Positions 1 to 13,500 of a stretch of DNA of 64,000 bases are shown here, in pieces. Under the pieces are notes generated by a model that was not told where the DNA came from, did not search any database, and worked only from the letters and a program-made list of their open reading frames with translations. A program made the translations under genes and the position numbers. The DNA lies in NCBI GenBank assembly GCA_935421135.1, contig OW285193.1, forward strand, positions 16,664,099-16,728,098, read 5' to 3'. Origin of the DNA: Bugulina stolonifera. Lineage: Eukaryota; Bryozoa; Gymnolaemata; Cheilostomatida; Bugulidae. Positions within the stretch are counted from its first letter, which is position 1; each line of letters starts with the position of its first letter.

Positions 1-2853
1 ATTTTTCTTCTGCACTGCCTTCCTTTATAAGCTTCTGCCTGATAATATCTCCAACAGACAAGTGAACCCAGTTATACTTTTCGTAATGATTGACGAGTTT
101 CTCACATTGCGTAGACTTGCCTCCTCCAGGTGGTCCTATTTCATGTAAATTAAAATTATTAATAATTTACTAACTAAAGCAGAAATTAAATTAAAATCAT
201 TATGCCATATTTTCTTATCCATATTACATAATTATGCAACTAAAGAATAACACTGTATAAAACCTGCCCATTATCAGCACAATTGGCACTTTTGCTGGGA
301 TTTTTACGTTTTTACTGAGACTAGAGCGTGTGGTCTCCCTTGAACTGCCTATTGGTGGGAGAGGACTAGTCGAACTGAGTTCTTTACTTGTACTTCTAGG
401 TGGAGCAGGGGCTATAAAATATGGAAACCATTACTACAAGAACAAAACAGATCCTTATATTGCAAGCAAATCATTTTAGTTGTATCTACATGTAAGTCAA
501 GATTCTAGAAACAAATACAATAGATTCATTGCTAGTATACATGCTGTGTAGCCTGCATCCCCTTTGTATTGGAACTGAAGATTACAATAAAAAATGAACC
601 AAACAAAGATTAAAAGTATGTACATGTAACATATTTCATTCAATGCATGACCTCATTACTAGTCATAAACTTATTACATCACTTACTATTGTCTGACTCA
701 TCCGAAGATGTTTCAGGCTTTGAAGCCCGACTAATCGGTGGTAAAGCGCTGCTGCTTTTCTTTGGCTCCACAAATGAATTCCAGTTGATTCCTGCATTAC
801 CGGTATCTTTCGCTTTCTGTATGCAATGGATTAGAAACTCCAAATGATCTTCTGGTCTATGGAACATCAACCCAGTCATCAAACTCTAAAGATTTAGAAT
901 ATGACTCAGTAATCTATTACACATGTACATCAAACATTCCACCAGCATGTGAGGATTGGTTTCCCATAAAAGATAACCTCCAAAAATGCACATTTGGGAC
1001 TAGATTTTAAACAAGAGTAGCATAGAATGGCATAGCCTAAGTTTACTCATTTTAAGAATCAATCATGTCCAGTTTGACATAAATTCAACATAGCAAAAAC
1101 CTGTCATCACATTTTAGTAGGAGAAAGTTAAAACCATCTCATCTGCTATACATGCATATGGTGACAAGGTCAACTTGATTACCCCAATCCAAATATAGGA
1201 CCTGAGGCTACAACGTCTTGTCAAATTGAAGATGTTGTTTATTAGTATAAGGTGTCTTCGCGACCTCTTGGACGGACCCAGGTCGCAAATAAAAATCACA
1301 AGATGGCCATACGACCAAGGCCAGAAGAGCTATTGGCCTGGGATTTTGCCTGGCCGGACGAAACCATCCCTAGCTCATCGGCACACCTGATTTCTTCGCG
1401 CGAAAACGAGGATTTTGCTTTTGGCCCAGGCCGGTGTGTTCGCGACCCTGTGACAGATGTGTGCCGGAAAATATTTTCATAAATCGGCCTGGGTCTGAAG
1501 CTTAGGTCGCGAAGACACCTGTTACTATTGTGATGGTACGCCAAGTCGTATCTTACATCTGACACTCATTATTGTGTGCATACATGTATATATCTGCTTG
1601 TACTTTACTCTTATATTGTTGTATATGATTATATGATTATATCTAAGTCTTTTAATGCCTTTTATACCCATGTACAGAGGCCCGACCTCTCAGAATCCAT
1701 TGATATTCATTTTGTACATGAATTGGACCATTATAAGCAACTTTTGTAGAACCCGACCTATTTTGGGTCAGCCGTCGGGCTTCCGGCGGCCATCTTGTTG
1801 CGCAACTTCCGGACGACCACACGTCGTCTTTTCCCGACGTCACGTCGGCCGGAAGTCTTTATACTATATAAAGGGCACTGTTTTACTGTTCATTGTCTCA
1901 GTCTACACTTGGCTTTCAATAAAGACACATCTATACTTGATACAGAGACTTTCTCTTCCTTTTACTAGGTCATTCGCTTTGCGAACCGCCTACTAGGTCG
2001 AACTACTCTCTTTCCTTGTATAGTCTGAAGGTCGGACTTGAGATCAGATGGGTCGTCTTTGGTAGTATTTGGGCTACTGAGACCGCTCGATCTTTCATGT
2101 AATGCGAAGTCCTATTACCACTCATAGGCACTTCATTTCTGGGTCGATAGTCGTCCAAGGACGACCGCACCAAATCACAGAAACCATTACACTATTAGTC
2201 AGGAATGGTGTAATAACATGTGGGCCCACATCTCCTATCTTCATAAAAAAATTATAAGCGTATTTAAAAAATAAATAAACTATATAAAATTGATAATAAA
2301 ATAGCTATCAAAAGCCACACACAGAATTTTATTAATTATTATAATTATTATACAATTTGTATGTGAATGTAAACAAACATTTCCAAAATAAGCCTTACTT
2401 TGTACAGAGTAAACCATTTAATATTAAACCGTATATGTACCAACTATGGCTATACTTTTATATTAGCAAATTGCAATTTGTGAAACTGGAAGCAGCTAAA
2501 CATAAGTGATTTAAATCACTGGTGTTAAATAGTAATTTATCATTGGAGCTAGACCGTTCAGCACTTAACTATTATATAATGCATGTAATAAAAGAACTGC
2601 GGTGCTACACCAAATTAAAATAATTACAATATTTACATTATTATTTAAAAAATTTTATGATGTTGTTCTTGTAATTCTAATTGCATAAAAATAATAAATA
2701 TAATTCATGAAATTAACATTATTTAGCTTTACCCAATTATGCTTCTGTGAATTGAAAGAATATTTTAAAAAACATATGATTTACCTCAAATAGCTGAGGA
2801 ATTTGCCTAGAAGACATATAAGCCTTGGCATCTTCAGCTGGAGCCTCCTTCAT
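1..2853 (-). CDS. AK5: Adenylate kinase 5-like, 5' part (left edge cuts gene)
   Basis: Nucleoside monophosphate kinase moving phosphate between ATP and AMP. Exons read on the minus strand are 2785-2853 (start ATG 2851-2853), 687-885, 264-411 and 1-136, continuing past base 1. The first two exons give AYMSSRQIPQLFE then SLMTGLMFHRPEDHLEFL, which match the unusual N-terminal extension of animal AK5 (DAKEYLARREIPQLFES...NGLM..PEDPVEYL). A low-complexity Ser/Pro linker follows, then a beta strand VPIVLIM and the P-loop GPPGGGKST, then QCEKLVNHYEKY and SVGDIIRQKL of the AMP-binding start. The intron between exons 3 and 4 keeps frame only with a GC donor (G|GCAGGT at about 263-268). Its large second intron holds the MITE and LTR-like block listed below. 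The second kinase domain of AK5 would lie outside the window. Family call is confident; the exact paralogue is less so. Confidence 0.82.
1250..1520. mobile_element. MITE-like element with ~35-bp terminal inverted repeats
   Basis: The block starts AGGTGTCTTCGCGACCT and ends with its exact reverse complement AGGTCGCGAAGACACCT. The match continues inward with a few differences (GGACCCAGG near 1274 against CCTGGGTCT near 1488). It is 271 bp long and more GC-rich than its surroundings, with no coding capacity. It lies inside the AK5 intron. No clear target duplication could be read at the flanks. Confidence 0.7.
1520..2218 (+). mobile_element. LTR-like block (possible solo or decayed LTR)
   Basis: The block begins TGTTA immediately after the MITE and ends TAACA at 2214-2218. 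It has a TATA-like box (ctatataaag, about 1863-1872) followed some 50 bp later by CAATAAAG (about 1917), the promoter-to-polyadenylation spacing of an LTR. GC content between about 1740 and 1860 is well above background. No gag/pol lies next to it and no target duplication is visible, so boundaries and class are uncertain. Confidence 0.35.
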
Positions 2854-4583
2854 TTTTACTTTAGTCAAATGATTGACAGGTGCTCTTCAGTGTATTTTCG
2901 CATCCATGCGTATCTATGGACAATGAACATGGCGGATAAACATTATAATCTCTAGAATTGCAACAAACACACAGCATGATATACTTCTTTGAATGACGGC
3001 AATAACAAAATTATTTTAAATAATTTAAAACAAATTTTATATTAATGCGTTTTTTTGTGCCAAAATGTAAATTAGCTAGGCATGCTTGAGACAAATTATT
3101 TTCGAGAGTATTCTTTAACAAAATATCTTGCGCCATTTCAGTGAATAGAAGACAATTCTTAATTTTAAGCCACACTTACTATCAAGGTGTCACAACTCCT
3201 TGTAACTATGTATTCTCTGTTATTAAGTGATTTCTTTCTTTTCCCAACCTTACTGATCTCTCCCTGCTTTTATAGTAAGCACAAAAACCAATAGAATAGA
3301 TGCAATACTGAAATAGTGGCTATATCAGTCTAGCTCTCTAGTATGCACATTTTATGCTTACCTGCTGCAGAGCAAATGAAAGCACAAATTATTCCTTCCA
3401 AAAATCAACTACAGCCTACAATGTAATATTTTGTAGTTTGAAGTTGTCTGCTCTCCTCTGGCAAACAGAGGTACTTACATGTATATTATGGAGAATGTAA
3501 TAGCTGAGCAGGATATCAAGCTGATGGAGGAATGAATACATTATGATTATACTTGATGTGGTGTAAAGATATTTTATGGTTTATTGTGAATTGGAAACAT
3601 ATTTTTTCTTACTGAACATGATTAATATTAATAGTAGAGTGACTGACAGTAAAGTGAAAAACAATTTGAAAGTAAATTCAAGTTTTGTATATAAAAAAAT
3701 TATTCTGGGGAAAACATACTTAGTATTAATAGTTATTGTTACATGAAAAAATGGGAAAATATAAATAAACTTGGTAACTTCCCTTAACTACCAAGATACT
3801 TCATATCTAAAACCCATTTGTTGAAATTAATAAATAATAAAGGTTGCCTTACACTTATAGAATATAGTCTAGTCAGTTTCAGACTATTTCCAATGTTAGT
3901 TAAGTAATACACTTGCCTGGAGATTACGTATTCCAGGTGGTAATGGAATACTTGCTAAAGTTGGTTCAGGAAGAAATGCCACTTCCCTTACTGCTACATA
4001 TTGGGAGAAATAAAACACAAAATTATGATTAAAAATTAGAAAAAAGTCTTAGGATAATAGAAAAGGCAATATTAACAAAACTATATAAATATAAAGGAAT
4101 GAACATAGCATAAGTTCTTAAGAGTGCAAAACAACTTACTTACAGATTGCGGAGGCTGGCAGTAATTGTAAAATCTCATTCTACATATATACAGGAAACC
4201 TAACATGTACAGATGACTCCTCTACTCTACAATATCTAAGAGAGCCGAATTGTTGATTTGAATATAAATAGTAGTGAAACAGCGCTGACTGTGTAAATGC
4301 AATGGAGCCTGAGTACCAAGGCAATATAACCTTGACACTCTTAAGGTTGAAAGAAGAGAAAATATTTATAAGTAAAACTAAGCATAATATTGCACATTAT
4401 TAAGTATGTATTGGCCATTTGGCTAGTTGATGTTTAAATACTGGCGGATTGCAGGGGATGCAAAGATAACAAACTTATATCTGTGAGCAACAAACAAGCT
4501 AAGCTGAGAAAGAATGTACAACTTATATACCTAGAGCTCCACATAAGTTCTCAATATTTGAACACGCAAGTCTTTGAGGACCT
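2854..4583. other. AK5/PTPN4 intergenic, AT-rich
   Basis: This spacer lies between the AK5 start and the PTPN4 stop. Mostly AT-rich with no long reading frame. Two short minus-strand stretches look exon-like (3914-4001 and about 4141-4180): the first has a pyrimidine tract with AG at its 5' side and a GC-type donor (CAG|GCAAGT) at its 3' side, and the second has a GTAAGT donor. They read LPEPTLASIPLPPGIRNLQ and NEILQLLPASAI. I do not recognise them. Confidence 0.3.
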
Positions 4584-7500
4584 TCAGCTCCTGAAATCAT
4601 CCAGTGGCTTGACAAAACCCTCATGGTAGACCCTGAGTATAGCTTCACATACAAACTTATACTGGCCACTGGTTTGTATGAGCATAGCCCGCTGATCTCT
4701 CATCTGCCTGACAATATCTAGAGGGTAGACAGGCTGGTTAGCCTCAATTAAACACATAGCCGTCTCCATTAGAATAAGTACGCCAGTCCTGCCAATGCCG
4801 GCACTACAGTGCACCAGTGTAGGTTCTACCATTCCAATTCTCTTCTAAAGTAAACACAATGTACATGTAGTATAGAATACATCTTATATAATGCACCATA
4901 ATTGGTAATGAAACATAAATTACTTTACAAGCTACTTAATATATATAATAAACCATGCCACACTTTACCATTGTTGAGGCTAAAGAAGACACCTTAGCCT
5001 TAGTAACTAACCTGCCTGACCCGAATGACAAAGTCTAGGAAGTCGGAGCTATCATCAGGCACCCCATGATCAGGCCAAGCTATATACTGCATCTGGTATA
5101 TATGCCTCTCTTCATTTGTCTCCATGTTAACTAGAGTGAACTCTCTATGAATAATAATATCAAATAAGCCTGAATTATTTATGATTAATATTTAGCGTAT
5201 GTACACAGTAAATATACACAGTAAGTAAGTACAATACTGTATATACACAGTAAGTAAGTACAATACTGTATATACACAGTAAGTACGATACTGTATATAC
5301 ACAGTAAGTACGATACTGTATATAAACACAGTAGGCGAGTACAATACTGCATTATACACAAAGTAGAACTACTGTCTCACCTAAAAGCAAAGGACCTTGT
5401 CTCCTTCTCCTTTAAACATGTCAGCTGAAGGGTGCCAAAGTCTGTCGTCTCGTACAAGTGTGGCCAGTATTGGTGACACTTTACCCTACCTCTTTCTACA
5501 AGAGCTGTCAGCATCACCTGTATAACATGATATACACAATGCATTATTAGACATAAATATAATTATGTAAACTACGCCTGGTAGGCTACATGTACATGTA
5601 CATATCCGACTCCTAAAATAATACCAAGTAGAAAGGACAAGAGTTGTCCTTTCATAGGGCCTACTAAGTAGTGGGGTAAAAATATCAGCCTTTGGTTTTA
5701 ACCATTACTCTGACTGCAAGTAACTACAACCCTGAGGGCTAAATGCTAAATTAAGAAAACTTGGGGTTGTCTTCTGTTTTGGTCAAATATTTTTCAGTTA
5801 TATACCAAGTACAAATTGTCAAACTACCCTGAACTGGAGGCTCATTGATTGTAAGAGCTAAAACTTGTCTTCAGATTGGTCCAGTTTGGATATCATATTC
5901 CCAGTAATAATAAATATGAGGCTGAGGTCTTAGACTACATACATGTAGAAGGCATCATTATTCGACCTACAGATAGTCGGGGTTCTACTGATAGAAAGAT
6001 GACTCACCACTAGTGTGATCTGTTGCTGCCATACCATCTCCCAGTGGTCAGCACAGGTGTTAGCAAGTGGTCCCTGTGCTGCTATATATCTGTTAACTAT
6101 ACCACTGCCTGGTATCTCCATGTTTATATAGTTAGCATTGATATAGTCACCAGTTGGAAGGTTACGTAGTATTACTCTCGTCTGGTCGTATGGAGAGATG
6201 TCTCTGTATCTGTTCTTATTCAGGTTCTCCGGGGCTTTAGCACCTGCAGGTGAGACGATACAGTAACACATTATAACACATTGGATATCCTAATCCCTAC
6301 TCATTTGATGTACAAAACTAGGTTTTAGTTTGGAAAAAAATAATACTCATCTTTGGTGGTCATAATTTTTTCGACTTAGTTCAGGCTTTTGATTTCAAAA
6401 TTGTTTATATTCTGAATCCTTATGAAGTGAAAAGATAACTGCAATCTCACAGGCTGAGTTAGTCTGCAGGTAATACTTGGTAGATTCTAGGGTTCTGCAG
6501 ATAGTACTTTGGTAACATCCAATAACGAGGAACAAATTGTTCTATATTGAGGAAATGATCTTGGAAAGTAAATTAACTCCATAACAATCAGCATAGCTTT
6601 TGTCTGATTGAGTTTTGGGCTGAACTTTTAATTATTCCACTTCAAAGCAATCCTTCAAAACTTACTTACAAGTCATAACTTTATTCTATCAAATATATTA
6701 TCATTATTATTTGATTTTAGAGCAATTAATCATTTAGGGTATCAGCATGGAATTAGTGATGACTCAAATAACTTCAATATATTATTATATACAATGTACA
6801 TAATGTGTGAGCAGTCGTGTACTTTACTAATGTTAGTATACATGTACTTGTATTATGTTATAATACATGTACACTGTAGCCTACATAGTAGCCTATTGCG
6901 AATACAGGTACTCCTTATGGAGTTGTCCCCTCAACTCTCATATCGTTAAGCTTCTTGTTGACTCTATTAGCAGATGTACTACTACCTTACTACAATCCCA
7001 TAACAGCTTCTCACTAAAACCTTAGATATGTAGCAAACCTTTACTGGTGCGCTAGCTCTACATACGTTTTAACATTAGTATGTGTATTACTGCAAGCATC
7101 TGTTCGTCCACAACTATGTTACCTAGAGAGTTTTTATGGTTTATTCCCTTTGCGTTAAAACGTCTCAATTAAACAGTATTTTGTATGTGCCATTACCACG
7201 CATTTAACACTGCAACAATTTTTGACTTTCTTCAGAGCTGAATATTTTACAATACATATCCAGTAAATCCTGTTTTTCATAGTAGCCTGTAAAGTGTTGA
7301 GCAACCCATAACTAATATAATCTTGTGTAACAGTTTCTCCTGCATTCTCTCTATTTGCTGGTGTTCATGTTGTACATTATATGTTTGATCTTTTTTATTG
7401 CAATTTACCAGTTTGCCATAATTTTATCTATTCATATTGTTCTTCTAGACTGGTGGACATGAGCTACGTGTACTATACATGTATTGTACATAGACAATAC

Positions 7501-10500
7501 TACATGAGCACCAAGTATTAACATATCTATACTAGTTATAATATACCAGCACAAGGAAACGTACATTCCAACCTAACAGTATTTTAAAAATTAAAACCAT
7601 GAAAATTCAGGTATTTCAGTAAACTGAATAATCAGACGGGCTTACTGAGAACTAGGGCTATGTCAGAATACAGGCTAGTGACATTTCTATAGCTCATCAA
7701 TTACGCATGAATATAATATTGTAAATCATATATTATAATAGGCCTACATGTATCTATGGTGATAATATAATAATATATTGTAGAAATAATTATCAATACA
7801 ATGTAACCATAACTGGAGAGTGTTGGGTGGATTCCAACATGTACTACATTGTACATGTACATATTTACATGTATATACCGTACAATGTAAACTTACTGGT
7901 CCAACAAGTTCTATATTACTTAGAAATAATTTACAGCAAAACTATTACATACAGTAGCTCCACTAAATAATGCTAACTCCTGGATGGATACCGGAGGGAC
8001 AATGTAACACTTACATTGATTGGTCAGGCCCGGCTTGCGTCTGTATAACTGCTCAAACTGTGCAATAGCTGCTCCACTCTCCACGCCTTCTCTGAGAGTA
8101 AGGAGTGACTGTGTCAGAGCATCAAGACCGCTAACACCAGTAGTAATAGAGTGGGTCTCTGGTACATAGTGGAACTCAGGCTCTTTGTAGTCCTCCCCGA
8201 CATATACTATAAGAACAGAAGCTAAGTGAAGTAGTACTACACTAACAACAGTAAATATTAGCCTCAGCATATCAGCTATAGCGCTCTAGTAGTCTCTGTT
8301 CACAGCATTGTAGTAGTTGTAGTCTGTTAGTAGTACTACCAAGTAGTGTTCCAGTAGTAGTTGTAGTAGTAGTAGTAGTAGTAGTGTTCCAGTAGTAGTA
8401 GTAGTAGTTGCTAGCTCAGTTGTGGGCAAACACAAGGGCCACTCTACTATGATGATATCTTTATCTATACTAACACTTGATAGGCAGTGTTAACTGGACA
8501 AAAGGCCAACTGAGAGAATAAACATTTAGTGACAAAAACACAATGAAGCATTCTGTGGTTAAACTTAGAGAGGAAATGTATTTTTGGAGTTGCGATCCCC
8601 TGTAGAGAAAATCAGTAAATAGTATAATATATTATAATAGCATAATAGGTTTTAGTTTTCTTGGTTGAGTAAAGACTTCAAATAATACACTTTCCATCTT
8701 ATTCTCAACCTGCGGGTGTGATACCAGACCCCCCCCCCACAGGCTACATCTATAAGGTACTGAGGATATAATACTGACTACAGAAATGAATGTTATTACT
8801 GGTTTTATACATTAGCACAAAACCTATAGAATTCCTGCTGTCAGTACAGGTTCCATGACTAGTCCAGTCTCCATTGACAACATTCACAGAATAAGTGTTT
8901 TTACATAAAAACAACACTGTAGAACTGCAACCATAGCACTATGCTGGTGTAAACAATTCTAGTATAATCTAGTTAGTTATTTATGATCTACATGTAAATA
9001 GAACACTGGTATAGTTATGAGCAAATCTCAGATTTCTGGGAAGCTACAGACGGCTGAGGTGCATATTATTATATATTATATTGTAGATGGTATCAAGCTA
9101 GCTAGCTAATACATAATAAACCCTAATAAAACAATACAATACATATTGCACCACAAGACTAGCTGATGGTCAATGAATAATTTACATTAAATGGAAGTTT
9201 GGTAAGTAGGTACCATGCTGTACATTTGAGGTCATCCTTTGGAAACAAATATTACACAAGGAGAGATAACTTGCTGCCTATAATAGGCCTATAATAGGCC
9301 TATTAGTTCTAATATGTGTTCAGGATGGACAGACGCAGCAATTTAAAAGAAGTATCATAACTAAATATTATTGGAGAAAGTGTACGAACTGTAGCCGATA
9401 TAACAGAGTACACAGTTTACTACACATTACAGAGTACACAGTAGAGCAGATATAACAGAGTACACGGTGTACTACACACTACACCTGTACTACACAGCAT
9501 GTCTCCCAATGCCCACAGCTAATAGATACAAACTAGTAGAATGGTACTGATAGAGTCTGTATCATGAATTATCTACCCTTTGAGTCATGAGGAATGTATT
9601 TACTGAGCAAATTAAGCAAAAAATATATAATAGTTAATGTTGCATCAAACATCCAAGTATTTCTACTGTCACTGCAAAAGAAAGGTGGAGATATTATGTG
9701 GGAGAACTGCCAGAACTCTGCCCACTTTACACTCTGGTTTGCTCTAAACTGTTTACAATAAATCAGGAGAGAGAGAAAGAAAAGGGAGGGGAGGACTGGT
9801 AACTCAATGATAACACCTTGTCGCTATGGATTCCCTAGAGGTTGTGACTGCAGAGTTGCCTGCTCTTTTTACCAATATTTTTCTACTTTTCTACACAAAA
9901 ACGACCGGGAGTATAACACCAAAATAAATAAGACCAATGTGATTGGCTAGTTACATGAAAATCATAAAAAGAGCGGGATGACTCCACACACAGTCATCTT
10001 GTAGGTAAACAGAGCTTGTAGCACACTCTGATGGATGCCATTGGCTGACTTATGCAAAAACTGGCAACAAACGAGAAGATAACTTCATACGGTATTACCT
10101 CGGCGGCAAACGAGGCAGGGACGGTTCTAGGTCAGTAACCTATCGTCTCTTCCAATATCTTTGGAGTCAGCAGTTTAGACTAGAGTTACGTAAGTTGTAT
10201 ACAGTTTGACATCTTGCTATGATATTCTAGTCTAATTTTCGTTGTCTTCTTCGAAAATGTGGGAGGGGTTGAGCAGCAGAAGCCAACTTCAAGAAATTTT
10301 TGATAGACTACCAAGTCAAGACACTGTCACTCAGATACATGTCTAATATTGGTTTAAGGGTATGCAGTGCCTTACAGCATAGCCTATCTATCAAGGTTCC
10401 GGGTCCATCTAAGATCCGGGTACCGGACCAAAAGGAGGAGCCTGCCAGGCATGTGATGTGACAGTGAGTGGAGAAAGTGCCAACAACTTGACAGTTGAGG

Positions 10501-13500
10501 AGGAGGTGTTACGTGGGAGGGGGGGGGGGTATAAAGGGCACAGCTCATACTCGCACACCATGTGTATCAAGTACAACAAACTACTAGGTTGGAAGACAAG
10601 AAAAATCAAAAAGTTGACAATGTCTGCTTCAAGTAGCCATATAAACACAGGGTAGTTTGCAGCCTTAGCAACAAGCATAGTAGTGGCAGCCTTAGCAACA
10701 AGCATAGTGACTCACCATTGGGCCGCACAACCAGCACTAATTCCCCGGAGTGGGTCTCTCTTGCCGCTCTTATAAACATTACCACCTGTAACAAAGAGAC
10801 ATATATAGCAGTCTATAACGTTCATGATATATAATATAACGTCTCAAGTATAATATATATATTGTACATAATCACATACAAGTCTATTACCATGTTTTAT
10901 CTCTGACATAGTCTACATGTACGCAGTATGTATTACTATTAATATACATGTATATGACACCACTGATGAACTATGCAGTCCATTAATGTACAGCTACAGT
11001 TGCTACAGTGTTTCTAAGCAGTACTAAAGTTATGATGTAAACAGTTTTACCAAATAGTAATTTTAGTACTAACATATCTACATGTGATGTGTACATAACA
11101 TGTACATGACTACATGTATATAAGTGTACGTATTGTAGATTGGTTAAACACAGTACAATATGTACATATAAGAGTAAGCATACAGGTCATGTACAACGTA
11201 ATGTTGTTCAGAATAAAATAATATTAAATATACTGCTAGTAGATACAAAGTTATAACATTCTCAACTGCTACTATACAGTCATGTTGGCAAACAAACACA
11301 GCAAGACATACGGCTACCACTCAATAAGTCCTAATATTACCAAAATAAATCAAATAAGTAAGACACCTACATTCACATATATTACTAACGGCTGTATACT
11401 TCTCCATCAAACAGTCAGAACAACATGGCGGTTGTATAGCAGCCACAGAAGGATCTATACGATACACTCAACGACCTGGTGCGTACTCGAGTCACCGTCA
11501 AGTCAAATCTCGAGCTATGTAATCGACACTTGAGAAGAACCTGAGAACCAGTGATGTAGGTAAAGGAGGACGATGAGGTAATCTATGCGAGCAGATCAGT
11601 TGATAATAGTGTATAGTGCCGAGTACTGCGGTGCAGGTCTGGTGTGACAAGCAAGCGGAGGAAGCTCAAGTCTGGGCGGACAGAGTGGAATGGAGATAAT
11701 GCTTATAAATGCCTCTTGCTAACCCAGTTGGAAACATTAATAGCGTGTGTCTAGTACGATGCAGTTGCACGACCAGCCGCATGGAATGAGAGGTACCTAA
11801 GGCTAAGATTCACTAACTGTCAGTCTAAAGGGAGGAGAAATGATTGATGGAGCATTAGAAAGGAGAAGTGAGGTACACAAGGTGAATGGAATATTCATAG
11901 TTCCCAGCATTGTCACTGCACGTGGTGTACGTGGTGTATGCACATTGATTGCTAGATGTAGGTAGGCATATATGACATGCATGCATAATGGACCACTACA
12001 TACAATGTACATAGGTAAATTATAGGTATACATATGCATATACATGGCCACTCCAACCATATATGAAATCTATGTACATACATTTAACAGTTAGGATATA
12101 GCTTACTGCATAAACTAGAAAAGTAAAACAAATTTTTATTCATCTGTGGTCAATTTTCCGAAGCCAAAAATATGGCACCCAAGTTTTAACCATATTCCTC
12201 TAATAAATAAATGAGCGACATACATTGGGAAAGTCACCAAGCAGAACTTGGCAACCGGCCTTCTTGATTATGCAGTGTGTGTCATAAACCTAGTGTTAAT
12301 CTAAGAATCTACAACAAGTATTCGATATCAACTGTATCTGTATTATAGTATATCTGTATTACAGTATTACTACATTTCTGTATTACAATATTATTGTATT
12401 ATCTGCATTACAATATCACGATAGATCTGTATTACAGTATCACTCTCTATCTGTATTATAATATTAGTGTACATCTGTATTACAGTATCATCGTATCACA
12501 GTCTCAGAACATAACCCATACAGGTAAAACTGATAGATGTATCCATATATACATGTAGGTAATAGATTAGCATCTCCCAGAACAATAATTAATCACCAGA
12601 GACTAAACTTATGCCAAGTCACATTATTGTAATTACCATTTCTCATTAATTATCCTATTATTACATTTAATAGACATAAATATAAATAAATGAGCCAAAA
12701 GTTGTGGCAGTTGATAAATTGCTCATACAGACAATAGTGTTAATAACTAGCTACTGCATGCAACAGTTTCAGTTGTGCACTTGCAGCAGATAGAATAAAA
12801 TAACCAGTAACTAAACATTATATTTATAATCAACTTCAAATTAGAATTTTGTGAACAAAAATTTCAAATGCCATTTCAATTTGGAGTTGTTCCCTCATGG
12901 AATTTGCACAATCAGGTAATGACAACTCCCAATAAGAGATTCGTCACTTCATAAAGTACACAACAGTGTAGTTGATACAATGGACACTACTAAATATAGT
13001 ATACGAGATTTACAACTGGTATAAGACATATAGTTGTCTTCTCATCATACGTGTGTTTGCCGTGATTATCTTTGATATATTAAAAAGAACTACAACTAAA
13101 TTCTTCTTCTAACAGACTGATATAAAGATGACAGGCAAACATATCTAATAACACACCCAGAGTGATCATGTATATACACGCATACTAGAGCGTACCCAAC
13201 ATATTCTAGAATCAATAGAACTGTTACTATAATTTATATGGAGAGCAGGAGGGGGTAATTACTAGCATACACCAAGAGGAACGTCTTGTATATTCAAGTA
13301 GTCTAGATTCAGTATATACAGTGCATACTGGGATATATACAGTGCATACTGGGATATATACAGTGCATACTGGGATATATACAGTGCACACTGGGATATA
13401 TACAGTGCATACTGGGATATATACAGTGCATACTGGGATATATACAGTGCATACTGGGATATATACAGTGCATACTGGGATATATACAGTGCATACTGGG

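Noticed and set aside
1655..1996. 113-codon plus-strand gene
   Set aside because: It lies across the LTR-like block and its promoter/poly(A) motifs; the composition is not protein-like.
7920..8270. A hydrophobic N-terminus ([16 protein letters not shown]) in frame with a PTPN4 exon, suggesting a membrane phosphatase isoform
   Set aside because: The hydrophobic part is intron: it ends in the acceptor TTCTTATAG and is hydrophobic because the tract is T-rich. The upstream exon joins in phase 1 to give the family sequence.
10409..10705. 98-codon minus-strand gene
   Set aside because: No family resemblance; it overlaps the region after a real PTPN4 exon and contains a duplicated MLVAKAA segment from a short direct repeat.
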